DNA of 64,000 nt, taken from the NCBI RefSeq assembly GCF_014699005.1, contig NZ_JACWZY010000002.1, forward strand, positions 518,786 through 582,785, given 5' to 3'. Origin of the DNA: Spirosoma profusum (GTDB lineage Bacteria > Bacteroidota > Bacteroidia > Cytophagales > Spirosomataceae). The notes under the pieces were generated by a model, which saw nothing but the letters and a program-made list of their open reading frames with translations, was not told the origin of the DNA and did not search any database. The position numbers and the translations under genes are program-made. Positions 41,695 through 49,434 of the stretch are shown one piece after another; positions within the stretch are counted from its first letter, which is position 1; every line of letters begins with the position of its first letter.

Positions 41695-41702
41695 TATCTT
41701 TG
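41695..41702 (+). promoter_or_regulatory. -7 element directly before hemC ATG
   Basis: TATCTTTG, an exact TAnnTTTG, ends 7 bp before the ATG at 41710. A start 4-7 bp downstream of the element would leave almost no leader, so hemC may be translated from a leaderless message. It also rules out the longer frame starting at 41638. Confidence 0.6.
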
Positions 41703-41709
41703 TCGTACC

Positions 41710-42636
41710 ATGCATATTCGAATTGGAACCCGGAGCAGTCGGCTGGCTGTCTGGCAGGCGGAATACATTCAGGAGTTATTACGACGGGGTAACGTATCGT
41801 CGGAGTTGATTTTTATCGAAACCAAAGGCGACGTAGTACTTGATCGCTCGTTGTCGAAGATTGGTAGCAAAGGGGTTTTTACACAGGAACTGGAAGATCA
41901 GCTCCACGAGGGACGTATCGATATTGCCGTTCACAGTGCTAAAGATTTGCCTTCAACACTGCCGCCCGGCCTCGAAATCATTGCCTTCACGGAGCGCGAA
42001 ACGCCCAACGACGTATTGGTTAGCCGAAATAAAAATTTATCCTTAAGGAGCGGAGAGCCTTTTCGAATTGGTACGTCGTCAACGCGCCGGGTGGCAATGC
42101 TACGTCACTATTGTCCACATATAACTACAGTGGATATGCGCGGAAACCTCCAAACCCGCATCCGCAAACTTGATGAAGGCCAGTGCGATGCTCTGCTCCT
42201 GGCTTACGCGGGTGTGCATCGTATGGAGTACGATGATTTAATTGTGGAGCATTTACCCATCGATCAATTTATTCCTGCTGTTGGGCAGGGAAGCGTAGCA
42301 ATTGAAGTTGCTACGTCGTTGGCCAAACCGCTACGTCAAACTATTACGAAGCTTATCAATCACGTACCAACGGCAGCCTGTCTGCAGGCCGAACGGGCGT
42401 TTCTGGCCCGGCTTGAAGGAGGATGTAGCATTCCTTCCTTCGCCCTGGCCCACTGGACTGACGAACGTACCATCAGCCTGACGGGTGGTTTGGTGAGTCT
42501 GGACGGAAGCGAACTCATTCGCGAGACAGTGAGTGGTACGTCGGAAGAAGCGACGCATCTGGGACGTACGTTAGCCGGAAGTATTCTGGAACTGGGAGGC
42601 AACGCTATTTTACAAACCATTCGGGAACAACTATGA
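41710..42636 (+). CDS. hemC: Hydroxymethylbilane synthase (porphobilinogen deaminase)
   Basis: 308 residues, usual length. Seen: IRIGTRSSRLAVWQAEYIQE at the start, FIETKGDVVLDRSLSKIGSK, HSAKDLPSTLPPGL with the catalytic Asp, GTSSTRRVAMLRHYCP, DMRGNLQTRIRKLDEGQCDA, PAVGQGSVAIE, and LEGGCSIP whose Cys carries the dipyrromethane cofactor. It joins four porphobilinogen units in heme synthesis in the cytoplasm. The next gene (GNAT) starts 4 bp before its stop (ATGA), so they are one transcript. The start at 41710 is chosen because the protein begins exactly there and a promoter element lies just upstream. Confidence 0.96.
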   Translation: MHIRIGTRSSRLAVWQAEYIQELLRRGNVSSELIFIETKGDVVLDRSLSKIGSKGVFTQELEDQLHEGRIDIAVHSAKDLPSTLPPGLEIIAFTERETPNDVLVSRNKNLSLRSGEPFRIGTSSTRRVAMLRHYCPHITTVDMRGNLQTRIRKLDEGQCDALLLAYAGVHRMEYDDLIVEHLPIDQFIPAVGQGSVAIEVATSLAKPLRQTITKLINHVPTAACLQAERAFLARLEGGCSIPSFALAHWTDERTISLTGGLVSLDGSELIRETVSGTSEEATHLGRTLAGSILELGGNAILQTIREQL

Positions 42637-43064
42637 CGCCAAAAATTGCCCAATCTGACGCTGATATTCAGCGGTGTATACCTGCCATGTTGGCGCTACG
42701 TTCGCACCTGACGCCGGAGCGGGCTTTTGAACGTATTAAATTACAGCAGGCCAGTGATGGATTTGTGTTGGCATTTATCGATACTGAGGCTGGCGATGCG
42801 CCTGCTGTGGTGGGGTATCGCTACATGAATCTCCTGTACAGTGGCAAAACGCTATATATCGACGATTTATCGACATTGCCCGAAGGTCGTGGGAAAGGGT
42901 ATGCCAGTGCTTTGCTCGATTTTGTCGTCGACGAAGCGCGAAAAGCTGGTTGTCAGTGCGTATCATTAGATTCGGGCCAGAATCCGGCCCGATACGATGC
43001 TCACCGGCTTTATCTGAACAAACGATTCAATATTGTGAGTCATCATTTTAAACTGGACTTGTAA
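42633..43064 (+). CDS. GNAT-family N-acetyltransferase
   Basis: 143 residues, a single GNAT domain. Motif A is LYIDDLSTLPEGRGKGYASA with the acetyl-CoA loop EGRGKGYA, followed by CQCVSLDSGQNPARYDAHRL, YLNKRFNI. It transfers an acetyl group to an unknown amine, perhaps a small molecule or a protein. It overlaps hemC by 4 bp, so it is co-expressed with heme synthesis; a functional link is not shown. A palindrome follows at 43068. Confidence 0.9.
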   Translation: MTPKIAQSDADIQRCIPAMLALRSHLTPERAFERIKLQQASDGFVLAFIDTEAGDAPAVVGYRYMNLLYSGKTLYIDDLSTLPEGRGKGYASALLDFVVDEARKAGCQCVSLDSGQNPARYDAHRLYLNKRFNIVSHHFKLDL

Positions 43065-43067
43065 ATT

Positions 43068-43134
43068 GATGTATGATGTAGAATGTATTTCCTACTTGCC
43101 ATACATCATATATTATGCATCATACAGCATATAT
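43068..43134. repeat. Palindrome of the GATGTATGAAGTATGATGTA family, degraded
   Basis: Left GATGTATGATGTA starts 4 bp after the GNAT stop; the right side CATACATCATA is its partial inverse. Arms are shorter than at 8318. Confidence 0.55.
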
Positions 43135-43151
43135 TTTAGCCCCTCTTCATC

Positions 43152-44366
43152 ATGAATCTGTTTCGAATTAGTTGGAGTAATTTGAAAGATAAGCCGTTGA
43201 GCAGTTTCCTGAGCGGCTTGCTGATGACCTTTGGCATCACCATTATTTCGCTGCTGCTGTTGTTAAATAAACAGTTAGACGACCAGTTCCGGCGAAATAT
43301 TAAAGGTATCGACATGGTGCTGGGGGCAAAAGGAAGTCCGCTGCAACTGATTCTGTCGAGCATCTACCAGATTGATTCCCCAACGGGTAATATTCCCCTT
43401 GACGAAGCCGAACGTCTGACACGTAACCCGATGATTAAAACTGCCATCCCACTGGCGATGGGCGATAATTACCGGTCGTTTCGGATTGTGGGTACCAGCA
43501 AACAGTATCTCGACCATTTTGGCGCTACTGTGGGGCAAGGGAAACTCTTTCAAAATAGTCTGGAAGTTGTGGTTGGGCCGCGTGTGGCTGCTGTTACGGG
43601 CCTGAAACTGGGTGATACGTTCGCCAGTTCGCACGGGCTCGATGGCGCTGGAGAAGAACACGGTGATACAAAATACAAAGTAGTTGGTCTTCTGAACCCC
43701 ACCAATACAGTTACCGACCAACTTATTCTGACGCCCGTATCGAGCGTCTGGGCCGTTCATGGACACGAAGAGCACCATGAAGAAGGCGAAGCGCATGAAG
43801 GGGAAGACCATGAAGAGGAGGGTCCACGCGAAATCACCAGCATGCTCATCAAGTTTCGGAATCCGCTGGGTATGATGCTGGCTCGCGGTATCAATAACAA
43901 CTCTAAACTTCAGGCGGCTCTCCCAAATATTGAGGTGAATCGGCTGTTTTCCCTGTTGGGTGTGGGCGTCGAAACGCTACGTGGATTGGCCATCGTGATT
44001 ATGCTTATTTCGGGTATCAGCGTTTTTGTGTCGCTTTATAATTCGCTGAAAGAACGCAAATATGAAATGGCTCTGATGCTGTCGATGGGCGCAACTCGCC
44101 TGCAATTGTTCGGCATGCTCCTGCTGGAAGGGTTAGTACTGGCCATCATCGGTTTCGTGCTGGGCATTCTCCTGAGCCGCGTCGGTTTGTGGCTGTTTTC
44201 AACCAGCGTTTCCGATGAATATCACTACAATCTGGCCGCTTTTGGCATTCTCCCCGAAGAGTGGGGTTTGCTGGGTATCGCGCTTCTGGTTGGTCTCATG
44301 GCCGCAGCTCTGCCCGCGCTTGGTGTTTATCGCATGAACATTTCCAGAACGCTGGCGGAAGAGTGA
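43152..44366 (+). CDS. FtsX-like (MacB/LolC-type) ABC transporter permease with His/Glu-rich loop
   Basis: 404 residues: an N-terminal membrane segment (PLSSFLSGLLMTFGITIISL), a periplasmic MacB-like core domain (about 45-270), and three C-terminal membrane segments (VETLRGLAIVIMLISGISVF, LLLEGLVLAIIGFVLGILLS, WGLLGIALLVGLMAAALPAL) of the FtsX type. Within the core, residues about 202-228 are a run of His, Glu and Gly (HGHEEHHEEGEAHEG) that looks like a metal-binding loop. No ATPase partner lies next to it, so it must pair with one elsewhere. It may export or extract a lipoprotein, or handle a metal; the loop only hints at the latter. Confidence 0.85.
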   Translation: MNLFRISWSNLKDKPLSSFLSGLLMTFGITIISLLLLLNKQLDDQFRRNIKGIDMVLGAKGSPLQLILSSIYQIDSPTGNIPLDEAERLTRNPMIKTAIPLAMGDNYRSFRIVGTSKQYLDHFGATVGQGKLFQNSLEVVVGPRVAAVTGLKLGDTFASSHGLDGAGEEHGDTKYKVVGLLNPTNTVTDQLILTPVSSVWAVHGHEEHHEEGEAHEGEDHEEEGPREITSMLIKFRNPLGMMLARGINNNSKLQAALPNIEVNRLFSLLGVGVETLRGLAIVIMLISGISVFVSLYNSLKERKYEMALMLSMGATRLQLFGMLLLEGLVLAIIGFVLGILLSRVGLWLFSTSVSDEYHYNLAAFGILPEEWGLLGIALLVGLMAAALPALGVYRMNISRTLAEE

Positions 44367-44392
44367 TTGGGGCCAGGATTTTCGCAAGTAAT

Positions 44393-44536
44393 AACTTAAC
44401 GTGGACTATGTTCTTTGGCTAAAAAGCTGACGCACGGCCCTTCGACAAGCTCAGGGTGACAGGGAACTTGAGTCATCTAATTAAACAGCTCCAAAGTGGC
44501 CGTCACCCTGAGCTTGTCGAAGGGCCGTGCGTCAGC
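44393..44536. repeat. MITE-like element, copy B, inverted relative to copy A
   Basis: Inner arms 44425-44460 and 44502-44536. The interior equals the reverse complement of copy A's interior with two differences. The left flank (CTTAACGTGGACTATG) matches copy A's right terminal repeat in inverse. In copy A the arms pair as GCATGG/CCATGC and here as GCACGG/CCGTGC, a compensated change. Confidence 0.85.
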
Positions 44537-44556
44537 AAAATTCATTCGCTATCAGT

Positions 44557-44847
44557 TCATTTAGCCGACGGCTTTGACTTCGACAACTTCGGTAATAACG
44601 AATAGTTATCATCTATCAGGGCCTCCTTTTTCTTTCGGCTCCACCCTTTCAATTGCTTCTCTACGTTAATGGCGGCCATCGGCGACTGAAAGCTTTCTGA
44701 CCAACGTATCTGAATGGGGCGACGACTATAGGTGTAAGAATTTGGGTCAAATCCCTCTTCGTGCTCAGCTAATCGACGTTCAAGGTTGTTAGTCATACCA
44801 ACATAATAGGAACCATCGGCACATTGAAGAATATAGACGTAATGCAT
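44557..44847 (-). CDS. GIY-YIG domain protein (UPF0213/YhbQ type)
   Basis: 96 residues, a single GIY-YIG domain. It opens MHYVYILQCADGSYYVGMTN (the GIY-YIG halves as VYI and YVG), then NLERRLAEHEEGFDPNSYTY with the catalytic Arg, and QSPMAAINVEKQLKGWSRKK with the catalytic Glu region. The tail KLSKSKPSAK is basic. Members cut DNA or are of unknown role in stress. It is monocistronic and its 3' end sits 20 bp from the MITE-like element copy B. No homing element or intron is seen. Confidence 0.9.
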   Translation of the reverse strand: MHYVYILQCADGSYYVGMTNNLERRLAEHEEGFDPNSYTYSRRPIQIRWSESFQSPMAAINVEKQLKGWSRKKKEALIDDNYSLLPKLSKSKPSAK

Positions 44848-44957
44848 ACAGGTATTGAATTGCTTAACTAAGTGACTGTTTCTTAGATAAGTAATAGACG
44901 ATCTCTGACTACGTGTTGATTTAGTCTACAACCATACGAACACTTGTCCATGTTACC

Positions 44958-46004
44958 TCACCCCAATACGTTATAAATCACCACCGGTTCGGCTTTATTT
45001 TTCAAACTGACTTCGCCGATACGTTCGCAGGTGAAGGATTCGGCGATTTGCTGCTGGGCCGATTCCGCAATGACGATTTGGCCGGGTTGTGCTACCGATT
45101 GTAGCCGCTGGGCCGTGTTGACGGCGTCGCCGATGACGGTATAATCCAGCCGACGTAACGTAGTGGAACCGATATTGCCCGACACCATTTCGCCACTGTT
45201 GATACCAATCGATACTTCCGGACGATACGTCAGATTATTCAACAGATTATCTTCCAGTTTCGAAATTTGGGTACGTACCGCCAGCGCGGCTTCGATGGCC
45301 CGGTCGAGGTGGTATTCGCCCCGGAAAACGGCCATCACGGCGTCGCCCATAAACTTATCGACCAGACCCTGTTGCGCAATAATCTCCTTCACCATTACGT
45401 CGAAATAGCGGTTAACGAGCCGCACTACCGTATCAGGCGATTCGCGTTCGGAAATGGCCGTGAAGCCGCAGATGTCGATAAACAACACGGTGGCTACCAC
45501 AACTTCGCTGGCTGAAAGGGATTTCTCGTATTCGGGACGGTTCATGAACGTCAGCACGGATTCGTCGACGTACATCCGCAGAATGTTGTTTTCCTTGATG
45601 GCTTGCAACGTTTGCCGGAGTTGTGCTACATACTCCATCGTTTTCTGCATCGTTAACTCCAGGTCTTCGAAGTTTACAGGCTTTGTCACGAAATCGAAGG
45701 CGCCCCGGTTCATGGCCGTGCGAATGTTGTCCATATCGCCATAGGCCGATACAATCACTGCCTTCAGCATCGGATTGTTTTCGTGCAGTTTCACCAGTAG
45801 GGTCAGCCCATCCATACCCGGCATGTTGATATCGGTCAGAACCATATCAACATCAGGCTGTTGCACCAGCATGTCGAGGGCTTCGTGACCGTCGTGGGCA
45901 AACACAAAATCATACACCTTCTCCCGAATCTGTCGCCGGAATTTCTGTTTGATGAGTAATTCCAGGTCAGTTTCGTCGTCAACCACCAATATTTTTGCCG
46001 TCAT
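44958..46004 (-). CDS. Response regulator-adenylate cyclase fusion (REC-CHD, class IIIb type)
   Basis: 348 residues. REC domain 3-122 with acceptor Asp58 ([13 protein letters not shown]) and AYGD/TKP motifs. A helical link (123-165) leads to a class III cyclase domain at about 168-345. Metal ligands Asp177 (LFIDICGFT) and Asp221 ([11 protein letters not shown]) are present, as are Lys217, Asn296 and Arg300. The base-recognition position aligned with mammalian Asp1018 is Thr289 ([10 protein letters not shown]), the Lys/Thr pair of class IIIb cyclases, which make cAMP and are often stimulated by bicarbonate. It overlaps the upstream REC gene by 4 bp. Phosphorylation probably controls cAMP output. 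A cNMP-binding protein lies at 55851. Confidence 0.9.
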   Translation of the reverse strand: MTAKILVVDDETDLELLIKQKFRRQIREKVYDFVFAHDGHEALDMLVQQPDVDMVLTDINMPGMDGLTLLVKLHENNPMLKAVIVSAYGDMDNIRTAMNRGAFDFVTKPVNFEDLELTMQKTMEYVAQLRQTLQAIKENNILRMYVDESVLTFMNRPEYEKSLSASEVVVATVLFIDICGFTAISERESPDTVVRLVNRYFDVMVKEIIAQQGLVDKFMGDAVMAVFRGEYHLDRAIEAALAVRTQISKLEDNLLNNLTYRPEVSIGINSGEMVSGNIGSTTLRRLDYTVIGDAVNTAQRLQSVAQPGQIVIAESAQQQIAESFTCERIGEVSLKNKAEPVVIYNVLG

Positions 46005-46381
46005 GCCACCTCACGCAGTTTTTGTTTGAGAACCGCAAAATCGAGCGGTTTGGTCAAAAAGTCATTGGCCCCCATCTCCACGGCCTGATCGTGTGAATTG
46101 GTATCGCCATAGGCCGTAATCATCATCACAACGGGCGGTGGGGGTTCCTGAAAATCTTCACGGATATGACGTAGCAGTTCAAACCCGCTCATGCCCGGCA
46201 TGTTGATGTCGGATAAAATTAAAATAACTTCCGACGTGTGATTGTTCAGAAAACCCAGAGCTTCTTCGCCGGAGTTGGCAAAGCTTAGTTCGAATTCACC
46301 ATTGCGGATCTCGCGACGAAATCGTTGCTCAAAGAGGTCTTTTACGTCTATTTCGTCGTCTACAACTAATATTTTCATCAT
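46001..46381 (-). CDS. Single-domain response regulator (REC only)
   Basis: About 127 residues from the ATG at 46381; a second ATG follows directly at 46378 and either may be used. Seen: [20 protein letters not shown] (acidic pocket), [17 protein letters not shown] with acceptor Asp57, MMITAYGD, and [15 protein letters not shown] with the invariant Lys. There is no output domain. It overlaps the REC-cyclase gene by 4 bp. The upstream frame to a TTG at 46399 is discarded because this TTG is part of a TATCTTTG promoter element. Its kinase is not adjacent; the divergent LytS-like kinase at 46430 is a possible but unproven source of phosphate. Confidence 0.92.
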   Translation of the reverse strand: MMKILVVDDEIDVKDLFEQRFRREIRNGEFELSFANSGEEALGFLNNHTSEVILILSDINMPGMSGFELLRHIREDFQEPPPPVVMMITAYGDTNSHDQAVEMGANDFLTKPLDFAVLKQKLREVA

Positions 46382-46396
46382 TATACAGGGATATGC

Positions 46397-46404
46397 CAAA
46401 GATA
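46397..46404 (-). promoter_or_regulatory. -7 element for the REC/REC-cyclase pair
   Basis: TATCTTTG on the minus strand is an exact TAnnTTTG, 15 bp before the ATG at 46381. It lies in the 48-bp gap to the divergent kinase gene. Confidence 0.6.
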
Positions 46405-46429
46405 GAAAATTTGCGTAGTTTTCAGTGTC

Positions 46430-48310
46430 ATGTGGAAGCCTGTCCTTTGTCTGTTATGCCTGATTCCTGTTTTTGCCCAGACGCAGCCGGTTGTCCGACT
46501 GGCCGATGGGCAGGCTACTCCGCTGCCGGGAAAGGCCGTTCAGGTGCTGATTGATAAGTCGGGTAAGCTTTCGTTCGAGCAGATACGTAGCACTGAATAC
46601 AGTCGTCGATTTCTGCCAAACAATGGGGCTTCGCTTGCCTTTGGTTCGTCGAATGCCGTTATCTGGCTCCGGTTCCGGGCGGTGGCCGATCAACCCGGCG
46701 ACTGGTTGCTCGAATCGACCAATTACATGATTAACGACTTACGGTTCTACAGCATTTCGGAACGTAGCGGTAAGCTTCACATCAGCCAGCAAGGGAGCCA
46801 TTTTCTGGACAGTCCGAAAGATATTCAGCATAATCTGACGTACTTCCGGCCGTTTCCGTTTTCCACTACGTCGGATACCGTTACGTGTTACCTGCGGGTC
46901 TGGAATGCTATGCCCCTGGTGCTCCCCATGCGCTTCATTACGGTTCGCCAAATGGCCGAAGAAAGCCACCGAAATGATTTGTTTCACGGACTACTGTTCG
47001 GTATACTGATGGCAATGGCGCTCTATAACGGCTTTCTGCTGATTGCCATCCGCGACGTGGCGTATCTGTACTACGTTGCCTACGTATTGTTCATCCTGCT
47101 CGCTACTGACATCGGAGGCTATACGAATGAGTTGGTGATGGCGAAATTTTTTCCGCAGTACTCATTTTATGCCAGCGTCGTGTATAGTCTGGCACTGGTA
47201 TTTATTCTGCTTTTTGCCCGCCGTTTTCTGGATACACCTCGCCATTCAATGCGTATCAATCAGGGAATTACGTGCCTGCTGGTGGCTTGCTCGTTGCCTC
47301 AGTTGTTCATCATTCTGGGTTTTCGGGTGCAGGCGTCGATTGTGATGGAAGGACTGATTATCGCCACAGCCATTTACTTGTGGTGCATTGGCATATACCT
47401 GCTAATGCGTGGTGTTCGCGAAGCTCGTTTTTACGTACTGGCCTGGAGTATTTTTTTCCTGAGCGCCGTTATGTTTGTAGCGCAACTCAATGGCTTACTA
47501 CCTCAGAACTTATTGACTGTTAATGGTGTACGCGTAGGTACAGCCTTGGAAACGGTGCTGCTTTCGTTCGCGCTGGCCGACCGTATCAACGTATACCGAC
47601 GGGAGAATTTTCAGGCACAGACGCAACTCTTCGAAAGTATCCGTGAACGGGAACAAACCAAAACCAAACTGGCCGAAACCGAAAATAAACTACTTCGGGC
47701 GCAGATAAATCCGCATTTTCTGTTCAATTCCCTGAATTCGATTCAACGGTTTATTCTGTCGAAAGAACCACTGATTGCTTCCGATTATTTAGGCAAGTTT
47801 GCCAATCTGATGCGATTCAATCTCGATCAGTCGCGGTCGGCTACTACGTTGCTTCAACGCGAAATCGAGATGCTGACCGTTTATCTGCAACTGGAAAGTC
47901 TGCGATTCAACGGGCGATTTACGTACTGTATCGACGTAGCGCCCGACCTCAATACGTATGCGGTATCTATTCCGGGTATGATGCTCCAGCCTTTTGTAGA
48001 AAATGCCATCTGGCACGGGGTGATGCATAAACCGGATAATGGTCACATATGTATCAATTTTACCCAGCTGACAGTCAGCCGACTACGTTGTACGGTCGAA
48101 GACAACGGCGTAGGTCGTAAGCGGTCGGCAGAACTCGAAAGCGTGAATCGGATTCGCCACCGTTCGGCTGGATTATCGCTCACAACCGAACGATTGGCGT
48201 TGCTCAATGAAGATCACTACGTCGGCAACCCGCTGGTTATCGACGATTTATACCAGAATGATGGTACGTCGGCGGGTACTCGCGTAACGATTGATTTACC
48301 GACGTATTAG
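46430..48310 (+). CDS. 7TMR-DISM sensor histidine kinase of the LytS type
   Basis: 626 residues: signal peptide (MWKPVLCLLCLIPVFAQT), a 7TMR-DISMED2 extracellular domain (about 30-175; LSFEQIRSTEYSRRFLPNNG, IWLRFRAVADQPGDWLLES), seven membrane segments (about 185-385), a coiled coil (390-425) and a LytS His_kinase/HATPase core. The phospho-acceptor is His429 in INPHFLFNSLNSIQRF; MLQPFVENAIWHG is the N box and DNGVGRKRS the G1 region. DISM domains probably bind carbohydrate-like ligands. The LytTR regulator at 48522 follows in the same direction, so they are very likely a two-component pair, despite a palindrome between. Confidence 0.92.
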   Translation: MWKPVLCLLCLIPVFAQTQPVVRLADGQATPLPGKAVQVLIDKSGKLSFEQIRSTEYSRRFLPNNGASLAFGSSNAVIWLRFRAVADQPGDWLLESTNYMINDLRFYSISERSGKLHISQQGSHFLDSPKDIQHNLTYFRPFPFSTTSDTVTCYLRVWNAMPLVLPMRFITVRQMAEESHRNDLFHGLLFGILMAMALYNGFLLIAIRDVAYLYYVAYVLFILLATDIGGYTNELVMAKFFPQYSFYASVVYSLALVFILLFARRFLDTPRHSMRINQGITCLLVACSLPQLFIILGFRVQASIVMEGLIIATAIYLWCIGIYLLMRGVREARFYVLAWSIFFLSAVMFVAQLNGLLPQNLLTVNGVRVGTALETVLLSFALADRINVYRRENFQAQTQLFESIREREQTKTKLAETENKLLRAQINPHFLFNSLNSIQRFILSKEPLIASDYLGKFANLMRFNLDQSRSATTLLQREIEMLTVYLQLESLRFNGRFTYCIDVAPDLNTYAVSIPGMMLQPFVENAIWHGVMHKPDNGHICINFTQLTVSRLRCTVEDNGVGRKRSAELESVNRIRHRSAGLSLTTERLALLNEDHYVGNPLVIDDLYQNDGTSAGTRVTIDLPTY

Positions 48311-48381
48311 TACTACGTATCGTTTTGCTGCTGAACACGTCTAAACAGTAGGGCTTCAGGCATAATTGCCAAAATGAGCCA

Positions 48382-48473
48382 TTTTTGTCATGCTGAGGCA
48401 CGAAGCATATAAATGTTTCATAACCCTCAAGTTCGGATGCATTAAGATGCTTTGTGTTTCAGCAAGACAAAAA
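48382..48473. repeat. GTCATGCTGA-family palindrome, copy 6, degraded
   Basis: Left TTTTTGTCATGCTGAGGCAC, right inverse is broken (GTGTTTCAGCAAGACAAAAA). Several arm mismatches make it the oldest-looking copy. It lies between a kinase gene and its likely regulator. Confidence 0.7.
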
Positions 48474-48521
48474 TGCCTGTTTTGGCAATAGTGTCGAAAG
48501 TTTAAAAATAGCTACGCAAAC

Positions 48522-49268
48522 ATGAGTCTTCGGGTGGTACTTATCGACGATGAACCCAATAGTGTCGAAACGCTGCGGCTCATGCTGGGCTATTTGCCCA
48601 ATATCGACGTAGTGGCAGTTTGCACATCGGCCACCGACGGTATCGATGCTATTTTGCAGCACCAGCCCGATACCATTTTTCTGGATGTAGAAATGCCTTT
48701 TTTGAACGGTTTCGACCTGCTGGCAGCCTTGCCCAATGTTACGTTCAGCGTTATTTTCACGACGGCTTATAATCATTACGCGATTCAGGCGATTCAGTTC
48801 AGTGCGCTCGATTACCTGCTGAAACCCATTGGGCTGGAAGAACTGAAACGGGCGGTGGAAAAAGCCCGTGTTCGCCAGACGCAGCAGCAACAGGCGCAGC
48901 AGTACCAGATTTTCTTCGACAACCTGAAAAATCAGCATCCGGCACGTAGCAAAATCGCCCTGCCGACTTTTGAGGGATTGCTGTTTGTGGACGTAGCAAC
49001 TATTATCCGTTGCGAATCGGACCGCAATTACACGCAATTCTTTCTGACCGACCATACGTCGGTACTTGTCTCAAAAAACCTGGGTGAGTTTGAAGAATTG
49101 CTGGCCAATTACAACTTCTTTCGGGTCCATAACTCGCATTTGATCAACCTCGCGCACGTTCGCCGATACCTTCGCTTCGAAGGCGGTCAAATTGAGTTAA
49201 CCGACGGCACTATTATCGACGTATCACGTCGGCGGAAAGACGAACTGCTGGCACGACTGGTGGGCTAA
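48522..49268 (+). CDS. LytTR-family response regulator
   Basis: 248 residues. REC domain 3-120 with acceptor Asp55 (TIFLDVEMPFLNGF), TTAYNHYAIQAIQFSALDYL and LKP. A Gln-rich linker (RQTQQQQAQQYQ, about 133-144) leads to a LytTR DNA-binding domain (about 155-248): IALPTFEGLLFVDVATIIRC, ESDRNYTQFFL, FFRVHNSHLINLAHVRRYLR. It should bind promoters of unknown genes when phosphorylated by the kinase at 46430. The beta-helix gene 49435, downstream on the same strand, is a candidate target by position only. Confidence 0.93.
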   Translation: MSLRVVLIDDEPNSVETLRLMLGYLPNIDVVAVCTSATDGIDAILQHQPDTIFLDVEMPFLNGFDLLAALPNVTFSVIFTTAYNHYAIQAIQFSALDYLLKPIGLEELKRAVEKARVRQTQQQQAQQYQIFFDNLKNQHPARSKIALPTFEGLLFVDVATIIRCESDRNYTQFFLTDHTSVLVSKNLGEFEELLANYNFFRVHNSHLINLAHVRRYLRFEGGQIELTDGTIIDVSRRRKDELLARLVG

Positions 49269-49434
49269 ATCTCCCGAAATAGATTGACCGTTTACTCAGG
49301 CGATAATTAATCCCTGCAATCGGTACGCGAAAACATACCGGTTGTACATTCAAGTTCGCTTTACTACGTAAATTTCCCGATTGTAGTATCCTCATTAACA
49401 GCGCTTACCGAAAAGTAAACTACTTTAAACGGTT

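Noticed and set aside
48459..49055. 198-codon ORF antisense to the LytTR regulator
   Set aside because: The sense frame is a complete REC-LytTR protein; the antisense product is low-complexity with no support.
49269..49434. Possible LytTR binding repeats upstream of the beta-helix gene
   Set aside because: I could not find a pair of direct repeats with the expected spacing.
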